64,000 nt of DNA from an uncultured Eggerthella sp. (GCA_902464295.1 CABQIW010000001.1:32107-96106), one strand, 5' to 3'. Counted from the first letter of the stretch, positions 1 through 9,820 are shown. Translations and numbers: made by a program. The notes: generated from the letters alone by a model not told the origin.

Positions 1-846
1 AACATCTCCGATAAGGACATCATCGATGCATACGATCTGAAGGGGATGCCGCCCGATAGCTATGTGGTCATGTGCACTGGCTCTCAAGGCGAGCCGCTTT
101 CAGCGCTGGCACGTATCGCCGGGGGCAACCATAAGACCATCTCGATCGATGAAGGCGACACCGTCATCATCTCAGCAACGCCGGTTCCGGGCAACGAGAA
201 AGCGGTCACGCGTGTGGTGAACTCGCTCGCGAAGATCGGTGCGGATGTCTACGACAAATCGCGCGCATGCGTGCATGTGTCTGGTCATGCGGGTGCTGAA
301 GAGCTCAAGCTCGTTTTGTCCATCGTGCGCCCTCAAGCGTTCTTGCCGGTTCACGGTGAAGCGACCCATTTGCGCGCACATGCCAATCTCGCTGAAGCAA
401 CGGGTGTTTCGCCTGAAGATGTCTTCATCCTTGAGAACGGTGAATCGATCGAACTGAGCTCTAAGGGGATCAAGATCGGCGAATCGGTGCCGAGCGGCAT
501 CGTACTTGTTGATGGTCTTTCTGTGGGCGACACGTCCGAAATGGTGCTCCATGAGCGTTCGAGCCTCGGTGCGCAAGGGGTGGCGAGCATCGCGTGTGCC
601 GTGAATAGAAAGAGCCGTTCACTGGTAACGCCTGTTCTTGTCGAGATGCATGGCATTCCTGGCGGTGATGATCCTGAACTGGTGAAAGCGGTGAGCAAAG
701 CGGTCTCGAATGCGATACAGCGTTCGCTCTCGAAGGAAGAGCCGCCGCGCGAAACGCGCAAGATCGCTCGAAGTGCGCTGCTTTCCGTGCTTTGGGAACG
801 CACGAACCAGCGGCCGCTTGTCATCGTGAATATCCTTGAGCTTTAG
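1..846 (+). CDS. rnj: Ribonuclease J, C-terminal part (5' end outside window)
   Basis: The reading frame is open from base 1, so the gene starts upstream and only the last 281 residues are visible. RNase J is a metallo-beta-lactamase/beta-CASP nuclease with endo- and 5'-3' exonuclease activity in mRNA decay and rRNA maturation. Visible family motifs are TGSQGEP (about residues 26-32 of the visible part), HVSGH (about 92-96) and PVHGE (about 116-120), which belong to the beta-CASP and metal-binding core. The small C-terminal domain follows and the protein ends at a normal position. ftsK lies 58 bp downstream, as rnjB lies near spoIIIE in Bacillus. The catalytic HxHxDH motif lies outside the window and cannot be checked. 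Confidence 0.93.
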   Translation, partial: NISDKDIIDAYDLKGMPPDSYVVMCTGSQGEPLSALARIAGGNHKTISIDEGDTVIISATPVPGNEKAVTRVVNSLAKIGADVYDKSRACVHVSGHAGAEELKLVLSIVRPQAFLPVHGEATHLRAHANLAEATGVSPEDVFILENGESIELSSKGIKIGESVPSGIVLVDGLSVGDTSEMVLHERSSLGAQGVASIACAVNRKSRSLVTPVLVEMHGIPGGDDPELVKAVSKAVSNAIQRSLSKEEPPRETRKIARSALLSVLWERTNQRPLVIVNILEL

Positions 847-904
847 TCTATAATTCATACAGAAACCTTTATCACACTATTAAACGCACTACAGAAAGGT
901 TTAC

Positions 905-3460
905 ATGGCCAGGCAGCCCGACAATCGCTCGCGCGGAGCCTCGCAAAAAGGGAAGAGTGCTTCAACGAAACGGTCTTCTGCTCAAGGCGCGGTCAAAGGA
1001 AAACCCGGTAATTATCAAAAGCAAGCACCTCTACAACAGGGTGCTTTGCTCGATTCACGCACAAAACACGATATCGCTGGCGTGGTGCTCGCGGTGCTTG
1101 CCGTGGCGCTGTTCATCACCGCTTTGCTCCCTCCCGATGGCATGGTCACCTCCTTGCTGGGGGCGGGGCTTCATAATGCCTTCGGCATCGGGGCCTATGT
1201 GCTGCCATTTTTCCTCTTGGTAGTTGCGATCACTTATTTGCTCCGTTTCGATGCGGGCCTTGTTCCTGCGCGTACGGCGCTTGGGTCGCTCATCATCTTC
1301 CTTACACTGCTCACGCTGCTTTCGATGCTCATGCCCAATGCTGAGGTCGATCCCAACATCGTCTTCAATCCCCTTACGCTCGTGAATTACGGCGGCTACT
1401 GCGGAGGAGCGTTTGCTTGGGTGCTCCTGCGCCTGTTCGGCTTCACGGTTTCGCTCATCATCATCGTGGGGCTTTTCGTCGTCGGCATCCTCATCATCGG
1501 GTTCTCGATCTCTGCAGCATTCGAGCGCATACGCGATGAGCGCCGTGCGCGAGAAGAAGCAGAGGAGAGCGAAGCGGCGCTGTTCGCACGTATGAACCTT
1601 GCTCATACGCAAAACCAGCATCCGCTTGCGCGCCGCCGTCTCTCTCAGCGTATCGATCCTCGTAAGCTTGAAGGGCGCGAATCGGTGCGTCCCACTCCTG
1701 CTCACGCTCCGCTTCCGGAAGAGGCACTCAAGACCCGTGTGCTCGACCATGAACAGGCGAAAGAAGCCCAGTCTCTCACTCGAAAGCTTGGCCCACGCAA
1801 GCATAAGCTCTCCGATGCTCCCGAAACGCCCACAGCAGGCGCGCACGAACAGAAGACGGTCCTGCTCGATGCAGAAGAAGTGGCAGCCAAGAGCGACAAG
1901 GCCGAACAGGCAGGGAAGAAGCCGAAGAAGAAGCACCCTGTTGTCCCGAGCGCCATACCGCAGCCGCTCGATGGTTTCACGCTTCCTGATTTCAACCTCT
2001 TGAACGTATCTTCTGCAGAGAACCAGCATGCAGAGACCGATGCCTCGCTCAAGATCGTGGCGCAGAACCTTGAAGATACGCTCCATGATTTCGGCGTCGA
2101 TGCCGATGTGGTAGGGTGGGTAGCTGGCCCTACGGTCACGCTCTTCAAGGTCGATCTTCCCTCTGGTGTGCGCGTCAATCGCGTTTCGAACCTCACTGAC
2201 GACATCGCACTCGCATTAGCGTCGCCAGGTGTGCGCATCTTCGCACCGATCCCCGGTACGAACTATGTGGGTATCGAAGTTCCTAACCAGGTGCGTCAGA
2301 CGGTCTATCTTGGTGATGTGCTCAAGGGCACCAAGGGCGGACCGCTCCAGATCGCGATCGGTAAGGACGTGGAGGGGGAGTGTATCGTTTCCGATCTTGC
2401 CAAGATGCCTCACTTGCTCATCGGCGGTACCACCGGTTCAGGTAAATCAGTCTCCATCAACGCTATGATCATGTCGATCCTCATGCGCGCAACACCTGCT
2501 GAGGTGCGCTTCATCATGATCGATCCGAAGCGCGTCGAGTTCACCCCCTATAACGGTATCCCGCACCTCTACGTTCCTGTTGTGACCGAAGCGCGTGAAG
2601 CAGCAAGTGCGCTCGCGTGGGCGGTCGCCGAAATGGAGCGCAGGCTCAAAGTGTTCTCTGGCCTTGGTGCGCGCAACATCGGTCAATACAATGCGAAGGC
2701 TCAGGAGAGCAAGAAGGCAGCCGAGAAGGATCCCGAGAACGCTGAGGTGCTCGAAGAGCTGCCCTATATCGTCATCATCATCGACGAGCTTGCCGATCTT
2801 ATGATGAACGTGGGCAAAGAGGTCGAATTCTCCATCTCGCGCTTGGCGCAGCTCGCTCGTGCGGCGGGCATACACCTTATCGTCGCTACGCAGCGCCCTT
2901 CGACCAACGTGGTCACCGGTCTTATCAAGGCGAACATCACCAACCGTATCGCTTTCAACGTTGCTTCAGGCATCGACTCGCGCGTCGTGCTCGACACGCC
3001 CGGTGCCGAAAACCTCATCGGCCTAGGAGACCTACTCCTTTCCAAGCCTGAACTAGCAAAACCTCAGCGTATCCAAGGGTGTTTCGTTTCAGAGGACGAG
3101 ATCGCCGCAGTGGTGGAACACCTCAAAGAGCAGGGTGAGCCTGAGTACCATAACGACATCCTTTCCACGAACCTCATCACGCTAGGTGATTCCTCGCCTG
3201 ATGGCAGCGGTTCTTCGGGCGGAGTATCGGATGATCCGCTCGTGTGGGAAGCCGCCGAGATCGTCTGCTCGACGGGTATGGGCTCCACTTCGAATCTTCA
3301 GCGTCGATTGAGCGTTGGTTATTCCCGCGCAGGTCGTATAATGGATTTACTCGAAGCAAAAGGGATCGTTGGTCCGCCCAATGGCTCTAAACCTCGCGAA
3401 GTGCTCGTCGATTCAGTTGAACTTGAAACGATTCGCGCGTTTGAGGAAAACGATGAATAA
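905..3460 (+). CDS. ftsK: DNA translocase FtsK/SpoIIIE
   Basis: This is an 851-residue septal DNA pump that moves chromosome ends during division. The N-terminus (about 1-50) is basic and low in complexity, followed by about four membrane segments between residues 54 and 195. A charged linker then leads to the alpha/beta motor domain, with Walker A GTTGSGKS near residue 507 and Walker B ending in IIDELADLM near 620. The C-terminal winged-helix gamma domain (about 775-845), which in the family reads polar DNA sequences, is present and complete. The length is normal for the family. An AAAGG ribosome-binding site precedes the ATG. The rodZ-like gene starts 17 bp after the stop, so the two are probably co-transcribed. 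Confidence 0.95.
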   Translation: MARQPDNRSRGASQKGKSASTKRSSAQGAVKGKPGNYQKQAPLQQGALLDSRTKHDIAGVVLAVLAVALFITALLPPDGMVTSLLGAGLHNAFGIGAYVLPFFLLVVAITYLLRFDAGLVPARTALGSLIIFLTLLTLLSMLMPNAEVDPNIVFNPLTLVNYGGYCGGAFAWVLLRLFGFTVSLIIIVGLFVVGILIIGFSISAAFERIRDERRAREEAEESEAALFARMNLAHTQNQHPLARRRLSQRIDPRKLEGRESVRPTPAHAPLPEEALKTRVLDHEQAKEAQSLTRKLGPRKHKLSDAPETPTAGAHEQKTVLLDAEEVAAKSDKAEQAGKKPKKKHPVVPSAIPQPLDGFTLPDFNLLNVSSAENQHAETDASLKIVAQNLEDTLHDFGVDADVVGWVAGPTVTLFKVDLPSGVRVNRVSNLTDDIALALASPGVRIFAPIPGTNYVGIEVPNQVRQTVYLGDVLKGTKGGPLQIAIGKDVEGECIVSDLAKMPHLLIGGTTGSGKSVSINAMIMSILMRATPAEVRFIMIDPKRVEFTPYNGIPHLYVPVVTEAREAASALAWAVAEMERRLKVFSGLGARNIGQYNAKAQESKKAAEKDPENAEVLEELPYIVIIIDELADLMMNVGKEVEFSISRLAQLARAAGIHLIVATQRPSTNVVTGLIKANITNRIAFNVASGIDSRVVLDTPGAENLIGLGDLLLSKPELAKPQRIQGCFVSEDEIAAVVEHLKEQGEPEYHNDILSTNLITLGDSSPDGSGSSGGVSDDPLVWEAAEIVCSTGMGSTSNLQRRLSVGYSRAGRIMDLLEAKGIVGPPNGSKPREVLVDSVELETIRAFEENDE

Positions 3461-3477
3461 CTACCGGGAGGGTTACC

Positions 3478-4695
3478 GTGAACCATATAAGCTTTGGTAG
3501 CGTGCTCAAAGAGGCGCGCATCTCGAAAGGCTACGAGCTCAATGCAGTGTCTCGTCGTCTGCGTATCCGCCCCGATATCTTAGAGGCGATCGAGAACAGC
3601 GATTTCGATCGTATGCCTCCACGTGGCTATTCGCGCAACATGATCAACGCCTATGCGCGTTTCCTAGGCCTGAATGCGAATGATGTTACCCGCATGTATC
3701 TCGACGAGAGCTATGCTAACCAGATCGGTCGTGCTCATCAAAATGCGATCGAGAACCGCTACATGCATCAGAACACCTCGCGAGCAACTTCGCGCCCAGG
3801 AAAGCGTCAGCCTACTAATCAATTCAAGGCCGTCTCTTCGAATCGTCAGCGCGTCAACGATGGTGATACCACCCGCAGCGGAAGGCGCATCTATTCCGAT
3901 ATGCCCGATGACAACGATCATATGGCTGAAGTACGCGCTCGTGCTCAAGCGCGTCAAAGCCGTAGCGATGATCCACAGCTGCATCCCGCACGACGTGAAG
4001 CGATTCCCGATGGGAAATACGTGAATCTCTATGCGAACCCTTCACGTGGCATGGGTCATGCTCCGCGCAATCGTATGCCCATCATCATCGGTGCAGCAGT
4101 CGTTATCATCATCCTCATCGTCGTTATCGCCTCCATCGTGTCTTGCTCGAACAATCAAAACGATGTTCAGAACATCCCTGTTACGGGAATCGAGAACCAA
4201 GAGAATGGCGACGATCAGGCTAGTCAAGAGCCTCAAGCAGTTGCACCGACTAATTTCACCCTTTCTTATGAGGTGCCTGCAGGCAAGGAAGCCTATATCG
4301 AAGTGATCGTCGATGGCTCCACGAAGGAGGCGGGTGATGTGCGCGGGCAGGCAACGCAGACCTATACGAGCTCTGGCAACATCAAGTTCGTTACCTCTAA
4401 TCCGAACAATCTTGTTCTCAAGGTAGATGGAGTGGAGCAAACGCTCGAAGAGAACAGCCGCGGTGTTGCGAGCGTCACGTTCAACTTCAATGAGATCTTG
4501 AACAAGTGGTACGCTGATCACCCCGAGGTCCAGCGTCCTCAAGGTTCAACTTCGGGCACGACGCCTACGGCGAGCACCAGGGGAGATTCTTCAAGCTCTT
4601 CAGGTTCATCGAGTTCGTCGAGCTCAAGTTCGGGCAGCTCCTCTTCGTCATCTTCGCAGGGGTCCTCTTCAGGCTCTTCACGTACGAGCGAATAG
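3478..4695 (+). CDS. RodZ-like HTH membrane protein with serine-rich tail
   Basis: This 405-residue protein has the layout of RodZ/YmfM proteins, which link the rod-shape machinery to the membrane. Residues 1-80 form a Cro-type helix-turn-helix domain, then comes a polar cytoplasmic linker, one membrane segment near residues 200-222 and an extracytoplasmic DUF4115-like beta domain (about 250-345). The start is a GTG preceded by GGGAGGG. The last 40 or so residues are almost only Ser and Gly, which is unusual and could be a cell-wall spacer. The gene sits directly after ftsK and before the pgsA region, as ymfM does in Bacillus. The function in shape or division is inferred from family and context; no mreB is visible here. 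Confidence 0.8.
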   Translation: MNHISFGSVLKEARISKGYELNAVSRRLRIRPDILEAIENSDFDRMPPRGYSRNMINAYARFLGLNANDVTRMYLDESYANQIGRAHQNAIENRYMHQNTSRATSRPGKRQPTNQFKAVSSNRQRVNDGDTTRSGRRIYSDMPDDNDHMAEVRARAQARQSRSDDPQLHPARREAIPDGKYVNLYANPSRGMGHAPRNRMPIIIGAAVVIIILIVVIASIVSCSNNQNDVQNIPVTGIENQENGDDQASQEPQAVAPTNFTLSYEVPAGKEAYIEVIVDGSTKEAGDVRGQATQTYTSSGNIKFVTSNPNNLVLKVDGVEQTLEENSRGVASVTFNFNEILNKWYADHPEVQRPQGSTSGTTPTASTRGDSSSSSGSSSSSSSSSGSSSSSSSQGSSSGSSRTSE

Positions 4696-4729
4696 CACGC
4701 TCACCACTCTTCACTATGAAAGGAATACC

Positions 4730-5227
4730 ATGGCAAAAGATTCAAGTTTCGATGTAGTATCGCAGGTCGATATCCAGGAGGTCGACAATGCGTTCGGGCA
4801 GGCGAAGAAAGAGATCGCCCAGCGCTATGACCTCAAAGACTCTGGTGCATCGATCTCTCTTGATAAAGCCAATAAGACGCTCACGGTAAGTGCACCAAGC
4901 GATTTCGTCGCTAAACAAGTGATCGACATCATCTCTTCGAAGCTCATCAAGCGTGGGATCGATCTAGGGGCGGTTAACTGGGGCAAAGTCGAAGCTGCTT
5001 CTGGTGGGACGGTCAAGCAGACCGCCTCTATCGTGGATGGGATCGACAAAGAAACCGCTGGTAAGATCAATAAGGATATCAAGGCGACCAAGCTCAAGGT
5101 AAAGGTCACCATCGAAGGTGATAAGCTTCGCGTCTCTGGCCCCAAGCTCGACACGCTCCAGGAAGTGATCGCCTTTCTCAAGGAACAAGACTACGGTCAG
5201 CCGCTTCAGTTCACCAATTATCGCTAA
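4730..5227 (+). CDS. yajQ: YajQ family nucleotide-binding protein
   Basis: This 165-residue protein matches the UPF0234/YajQ family along its full length, beginning with the typical SSFDVVSQVDIQEV-like segment. Members have two RNP-like folds and bind nucleotides; some bind cyclic di-GMP, and a general role is not settled. AAAGGA precedes the ATG. The stop codon shares its last base with the rimO start (TAATG), so translation is probably coupled. Confidence 0.9.
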   Translation: MAKDSSFDVVSQVDIQEVDNAFGQAKKEIAQRYDLKDSGASISLDKANKTLTVSAPSDFVAKQVIDIISSKLIKRGIDLGAVNWGKVEAASGGTVKQTASIVDGIDKETAGKINKDIKATKLKVKVTIEGDKLRVSGPKLDTLQEVIAFLKEQDYGQPLQFTNYR

Positions 5228-6582
5228 TGCAGGGAACTTCTCGAAAAAGAGTTTCGTTCATCACGTTGGGGTGTGCGAAGAACGAAGTCGATTCGGCTCA
5301 TATGGCTGCACGTCTTGCGCAGGCGGGTTACGAGATAGTCGATCAAGAGCTGCTCGAAGAAGCTGAAGACTGCAACGGCAGCGCTACTGAACCGCTCGAT
5401 GCGATCATCGTCAATACCTGTTCGTTCTTGCGTGAGGCGATCGAAGAGAACTTGGATGTCATCTTCGATGTTGCGGGCCTTCCTTCTGTCGAGGACGGTC
5501 GTACGAAGCTGGTCGTTTCCGGCTGCCTTCCTGCGCGTTTTGGCGAAGAGCTCATCGAGGAATTGACCGAACCCGATCTTTTCATCCCTTGTGCAGAAGA
5601 AAGCTCGATCGCCATGAAGCTCGATCAGCTGTTTGATAGGGCTGCCTCCGACGATGCGTACGATGCTTCAGCTAATTCACCGCGATTGAATGCAGGCCCA
5701 AGCGAATATGTGAAGATATCCGATGGCTGCAATCGCTTCTGCTCGTTCTGTGCGATCCCTTTCATTCGTGGGCGCTATCACAGCTTTTCTTACGAAACCA
5801 TCCATGCAGAAATAGCGCAGCTCGTTCGCCAAGGTACGCAAGAGATCGTGCTCATCGCGCAAGATACCGGCATCTGGGGGAGCGATCTCGAGCCAAAACG
5901 TAGTCTTGCTTGGTTGCTCGATAACCTTGCTTCTGCGTTTCCTGCCACGTGGTTTCGCGTGCTCTACATTCAACCTGAACATGTCGATGAGAAACTGCTC
6001 GATGTCATGGTGGCGCATGGCAACATCTGCAACTATCTCGATATTCCGCTCCAGCATGTCGATGCCGATCTGCTCAAAGCTATGAATCGTCGCGGGTCGC
6101 GCGAAGAGTTCCAGGAACTTCTTGCTCTTATCCGTTCGAAGTTCCCGCTCATCGCCTTGCGTACCACCTTCATCGTAGGCTTTCCCGGTGAGACCGATGA
6201 GCAATTCGAGGCGCTCTGCGACTTCGTTTCAGAGGCTGACTTTGATTATGTGGGGGTCTTCGCGTATTCGCCTGAAGAGGGAACCAAGGCTGCTGCTCTC
6301 CCAGAGCAGATCGATGAGGAGACCAAGCTCGAGCGCTTGCGCACGTTGCGCGATCTTGCCGATAGCGTTTCGCGAACTTCCCTTGCACGCTTTATCGGTA
6401 GAGAGGTCGATGTGCTCGTGCTGGGACACGAAGAGGATGGTGTACTGTTCGGACGAAGTGCGTATCAAGCCCCCGATGTCGATGGGGTCACGTTCGTCGA
6501 CGAAGGAGAGGTTGGCGAGGTTGTTCCGATCATGATCGAAGATGTGCTCTACTACGAAATGGAGGGTTCGCGTGCGCGATAA
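5227..6582 (+). CDS. rimO: Ribosomal protein S12 methylthiotransferase RimO
   Basis: This 451-residue radical-SAM enzyme adds a methylthio group to an aspartate of ribosomal protein S12. The N-terminal UPF0004 domain has its three cluster cysteines in LGCAKN, NTCSF and SGCLP contexts. The radical-SAM CxxxCxxC motif is in DGCNRFCSFCAIPFIRGR. A TRAM domain ends the protein. RimO is preferred over MiaB because the CAIPFIRGRYHS region is typical of RimO and a separate MiaB is encoded at 12993. The next gene overlaps its end by 11 bp. Confidence 0.92.
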   Translation: MQGTSRKRVSFITLGCAKNEVDSAHMAARLAQAGYEIVDQELLEEAEDCNGSATEPLDAIIVNTCSFLREAIEENLDVIFDVAGLPSVEDGRTKLVVSGCLPARFGEELIEELTEPDLFIPCAEESSIAMKLDQLFDRAASDDAYDASANSPRLNAGPSEYVKISDGCNRFCSFCAIPFIRGRYHSFSYETIHAEIAQLVRQGTQEIVLIAQDTGIWGSDLEPKRSLAWLLDNLASAFPATWFRVLYIQPEHVDEKLLDVMVAHGNICNYLDIPLQHVDADLLKAMNRRGSREEFQELLALIRSKFPLIALRTTFIVGFPGETDEQFEALCDFVSEADFDYVGVFAYSPEEGTKAAALPEQIDEETKLERLRTLRDLADSVSRTSLARFIGREVDVLVLGHEEDGVLFGRSAYQAPDVDGVTFVDEGEVGEVVPIMIEDVLYYEMEGSRAR

Positions 6583-7750
6583 TGCTTCTTCACAACCGGC
6601 AGCTCCCACAACGATCTGGACCCCAGCTAATATCGTCACGCTCATCCGCATCTTGCTCGTACCGGTCTTCTTCGTTGCCTGTGTGAGCCCTTGGCCAACG
6701 TGGTTCCCCGACTGGAATGAGGCGGAGCTGCTGAAGCCCTGGCTCGCTGCGCTTCTGTTCGTGGTGCTCGCCTGCACCGATGCGCTCGATGGCTATCTTG
6801 CGCGCAGCAGGGGAGAGGTGACGAACTTCGGCAAGTTCATGGATCCGCTGGCTGACAAGATCCTCGTTGCTGCGGCGCTCCTTGCTTTGTGCGAACTTCA
6901 GATCCTGCCTTCGTGGGTCGCGCTCATCATTCTTACGCGCGAATTCATCGTATCGGGTCTGCGCATGCTCGCTGCTTCTGAAGGGGTGGTCATCGCAGCA
7001 AGTTGGTATGGCAAGGCAAAGACCGTCTTCCAGATCATTGCGATCCTGCTCTTCATCATCAAGGATTCCGAGCCTTTCATCTCCACGCCAGCGATCGAGA
7101 CGCCGCTCTATGTTGTTTCATGGATCGTTATGATCATCGCGCTCGTGCTCACGGTCATCTCGATGCTCGATTATCTGGCGAAATGCCGTTCCATCCTGCG
7201 CTTCGTTCCTGGTGAAGGCAAGATCGATGATACCGAGGCGGCCGAGGAAGAACCTGCTGTCCTTTCTGATGAGATCATTGCGCGCGCGTCGGCGCTGATC
7301 GCGCTCGCTGAAGAGAAAGGCGCCAAGCTCTCTACTGCAGAAAGCTGCACGGGTGGCTTGATCGCAGGCTCTCTTACCGCAGTTCCAGGAAGCTCATCTG
7401 TTGTTGAGGGCGGTGTGGTGAGCTATTCGAATGAGGTCAAGCACCACTTGCTCAACGTGAACGCTTCTGACCTTGAACGCTACGGAGCAGTGAGCGAACC
7501 GGTGGCCATCCAAATGGCACAGGGCTCCCGTAGCGCTCTTTCCACCACGGTTGCCGTTGCGGTAACCGGAGTTGCGGGACCAGGTGGGGGCTCGCCTGAG
7601 AAACCGGTCGGTACCGTCTGGTTCGGCATCGATAGCCCGAGGGGAAGCCGTGCCGAGATCATACATTTTGCAGGGGATCGTGCGAGCGTGCGTGAACAGA
7701 CCGTGGCGCATGCGCTCATGCTCTTCGAAGATGAGCTCGCTGCTCTTTAG
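6572..7750 (+). CDS. pgsA: PgsA phosphatidylglycerophosphate synthase fused to CinA C-terminal (PncC) domain
   Basis: One 392-residue frame carries two enzymes. The first (about 1-215) is an integral membrane CDP-alcohol phosphatidyltransferase with the complete D-x2-D-G-x2-A-R-x8-G-x3-D-x3-D motif at about residues 70-98. It should make phosphatidylglycerophosphate from CDP-diacylglycerol. After an acidic linker (TEAAEEEP) comes a CinA C-terminal domain (about 231-392) with AESCTGG and YSNEVK, holding the proposed catalytic Ser, Tyr and Lys of nicotinamide-nucleotide amidohydrolase (PncC). The N-terminal CinA molybdopterin-like domain is absent. I chose the GTG start at 6572 because GGAGG lies 6 bp upstream; an in-frame ATG at 6542 lacks one. 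No stop separates the two domains. Confidence 0.88.
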   Translation: MRDNASSQPAAPTTIWTPANIVTLIRILLVPVFFVACVSPWPTWFPDWNEAELLKPWLAALLFVVLACTDALDGYLARSRGEVTNFGKFMDPLADKILVAAALLALCELQILPSWVALIILTREFIVSGLRMLAASEGVVIAASWYGKAKTVFQIIAILLFIIKDSEPFISTPAIETPLYVVSWIVMIIALVLTVISMLDYLAKCRSILRFVPGEGKIDDTEAAEEEPAVLSDEIIARASALIALAEEKGAKLSTAESCTGGLIAGSLTAVPGSSSVVEGGVVSYSNEVKHHLLNVNASDLERYGAVSEPVAIQMAQGSRSALSTTVAVAVTGVAGPGGGSPEKPVGTVWFGIDSPRGSRAEIIHFAGDRASVREQTVAHALMLFEDELAAL

Positions 7751-7910
7751 AACGTTCACAGGGTGAATGGCTCTTCGTCCGTTGGCTGAATGCGATTCGC
7801 ACGCCAGCGTTCGAGCAGATTTGAGCTTTACGTGAGTTCGTTCGATAAAAAACATCAGATAAAGTTCAAAAAAATATAAGGTTTCCTTTCTATTATTTCA
7901 GGTAGAGATA

Positions 7911-7939
7911 TTGAAATCGAACAGGTGTTCGGTTATCTT
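7911..7939 (+). promoter_or_regulatory. recA promoter with LexA (SOS) box
   Basis: A -35-like TTGAAA (7911-7916) and a -10-like TATCTT (7934-7939) are 17 bp apart. Between them lies CGAACAGGTGTTCG (7918-7931), a GAAC-N4-GTTC box of the Gram-positive LexA type with flanking C/G that extends the dyad. A repressor bound here would block RNA polymerase. The recA ATG is 35 bp downstream of the -10, with AAGGAG at 7964-7969. Confidence 0.85.
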
Positions 7940-7974
7940 GTAAGTATCACTTCGTGTTCTGATAAGGAGAACCA

Positions 7975-9021
7975 ATGATCAAGGATAAAGAATCCACGCT
8001 CAAAATCACTACCGACGAGATCGAGAAGAAGTTCGGCAAGGGCGCCATCATGCGGCTCGGCGAAAGCACGGCCCTCAACGTCGAGGCTATCCCTACGGGA
8101 GCGCTACCGCTCGATGTCGCCCTTGGCATTGGCGGGGTACCACGTGGCAGGATCGTCGAGATCTACGGCCCTGAATCAAGCGGTAAGACCACGGTCGCAC
8201 TTCATATCATCGCTGAAGCGCAAGCGGCGGGAGGCATCGTTGCCTTCATCGATGCCGAACATGCGCTCGATCCTGTCTATGCAGCACGCCTTGGTGTCGA
8301 TGTTGATGAGCTGCTCATCTCGCAACCCGATACCGGCGAGCAGGCACTCGAGATCTGCGATCTGCTCGTTCGCAGCGGCACGATCGATTGCGTGGTCATC
8401 GACTCGGTCGCAGCTTTGGTACCGCGTGCCGAGATCGAGGGCGAAATGGGCGATGCTACGGTCGGTCTGCAGGCACGTCTCATGAGCCAAGCGCTGCGAA
8501 AGCTCACGGGTTCTCTTTCTAAATCTAATACCACTTGCATCTTCATCAACCAGTTGCGCGAGAAGATCGGCGTCATGTTCGGTAGTCCAGAAACCACCAC
8601 GGGTGGTCGTGCGCTCAAGTTCTACTCTTCCGTGCGTATCGATATCCGCCGTATCGAATCCATGAAGAAGGATGGCGAATTCATCGGTAATCGCGTACGT
8701 GCGAAGATCGTCAAGAACAAGGTCGCACCACCTTTCCGTCAAGCAGAATTTGACCTCATGTATGGCGAAGGCATTTCGAAGGAAGGCTGCGTGCTCGATA
8801 TGGGCGTGGAAGCTGGCATCGTGAATAAGAGCGGCTCCTGGTTCAACTATGGCGAAGAGCGTCTTGGTCAAGGCCGCGATGCGGCCAAACGCACGCTGCA
8901 GGAAAATCCCGATCTTCGCAACGAGATCGAGAACAAGGTTCGCCAGCATTTCGATCTTCCTACGATCGATTGGGGAGAAGCAGTGCCTGAAGCTGCACCG
9001 CAGCAGGCTCAGAGCGAATAA
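7975..9021 (+). CDS. recA: Recombinase RecA
   Basis: This 348-residue protein is a full-length RecA: the ATP-dependent strand-exchange protein and coprotease for LexA self-cleavage. Walker A GPESSGKT is at about residues 65-72, IDAEHALDP follows, and the DNA-binding loop regions and C-terminal domain are intact. AAGGAG stands just before the ATG. A LexA box lies in its promoter. recX follows after 21 bp, so both are likely SOS-induced together. Confidence 0.98.
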   Translation: MIKDKESTLKITTDEIEKKFGKGAIMRLGESTALNVEAIPTGALPLDVALGIGGVPRGRIVEIYGPESSGKTTVALHIIAEAQAAGGIVAFIDAEHALDPVYAARLGVDVDELLISQPDTGEQALEICDLLVRSGTIDCVVIDSVAALVPRAEIEGEMGDATVGLQARLMSQALRKLTGSLSKSNTTCIFINQLREKIGVMFGSPETTTGGRALKFYSSVRIDIRRIESMKKDGEFIGNRVRAKIVKNKVAPPFRQAEFDLMYGEGISKEGCVLDMGVEAGIVNKSGSWFNYGEERLGQGRDAAKRTLQENPDLRNEIENKVRQHFDLPTIDWGEAVPEAAPQQAQSE

Positions 9022-9042
9022 GCGAACGCCTAAGGCAGACGT

Positions 9043-9636
9043 ATGCTCATCGATAAGGATTACATCCAAAAGAACCTCTTACGCGAGCAGGAGCCATCAT
9101 CTCTGCCATCGGGGACCCTCGATGGCTCCGCTCCTGCGCGCTTGCCACATGCCGAAGAGGCACTGGATGAATACAACGACAATGCGAATGCCGCTTTCGG
9201 TAAGATCGAGCGCTTGCTTGCGGTGCGTGATCGTTCGGTCACCGAAACCCGCTCTCGTCTCCAGCGCGATCACTATACCGAACGCGCTATTGCTGAATCG
9301 CTCGAACGTGCTCTGCGCTGTGGCTATTTGGACGACGCACGCTTCGCTGAAGGTTTCATTCGCATGCGCTTGCGTGCGTCAAAAGGGATCAATGGCATCG
9401 TGCGTGACCTGAAAGGCCATCAGATCGATGCCTATGCCATCCCAGGTTTTCCTGATGTTTTTCTTGAAGAGCAGGGGAGCCAGCTCGACAACGCGATTCG
9501 TCTGCTCGAGCGTAAGCCACCGCGCGCAAAGAATAAGAAGCAAGCGGCTTACGCGAAGCTCATTCGCAACGGATTCTCATCAAGTGTGGCAAGCAGTGCG
9601 GTCAAGACTTGGATAGCAGAGCAAGAAGACCAGTAA
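9043..9636 (+). CDS. recX: Regulatory protein RecX
   Basis: This 197-residue protein has the RecX helical repeats, with segments such as SRLQRDHYTERAIAE and DDARFAEGFIRMR typical of the family. RecX binds RecA filaments and modulates their activity. It lies 21 bp downstream of recA on the same strand, its usual place. The first 60 or so residues are acidic and less conserved, so the exact start is less certain than the identity. Confidence 0.88.
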   Translation: MLIDKDYIQKNLLREQEPSSLPSGTLDGSAPARLPHAEEALDEYNDNANAAFGKIERLLAVRDRSVTETRSRLQRDHYTERAIAESLERALRCGYLDDARFAEGFIRMRLRASKGINGIVRDLKGHQIDAYAIPGFPDVFLEEQGSQLDNAIRLLERKPPRAKNKKQAAYAKLIRNGFSSSVASSAVKTWIAEQEDQ

Positions 9637-9796
9637 TGCATTTTGCGTGAGTTCTCGCTCTTTAGGCGCTCTTCTGCTAGGCAAAACGAGCCCTTTCCTT
9701 TATCATTTTCCTAGCTTGAGTTTTCGCGTCATCAAGACGCTTTGTATATAACAGAGAATATCTTTCACTATACGCAAGGTGTTTGCGCGTACTCAT

Positions 9797-9820
9797 GCCT
9801 GGTTGTTACTAGGCTTTTTT
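9797..9820 (+). terminator. Rho-independent terminator upstream of rny
   Basis: The stem is GCCTGG (9797-9802) with CTAGGC (9809-9814, one G-U pair), loop TTGTTA, followed by six T residues (9815-9820). It lies 47 bp before the rny start. It probably ends recA-recX transcripts. If a promoter near the TATATAAC sequence at about 9745 is used, it would lie inside the rny leader. Confidence 0.6.
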
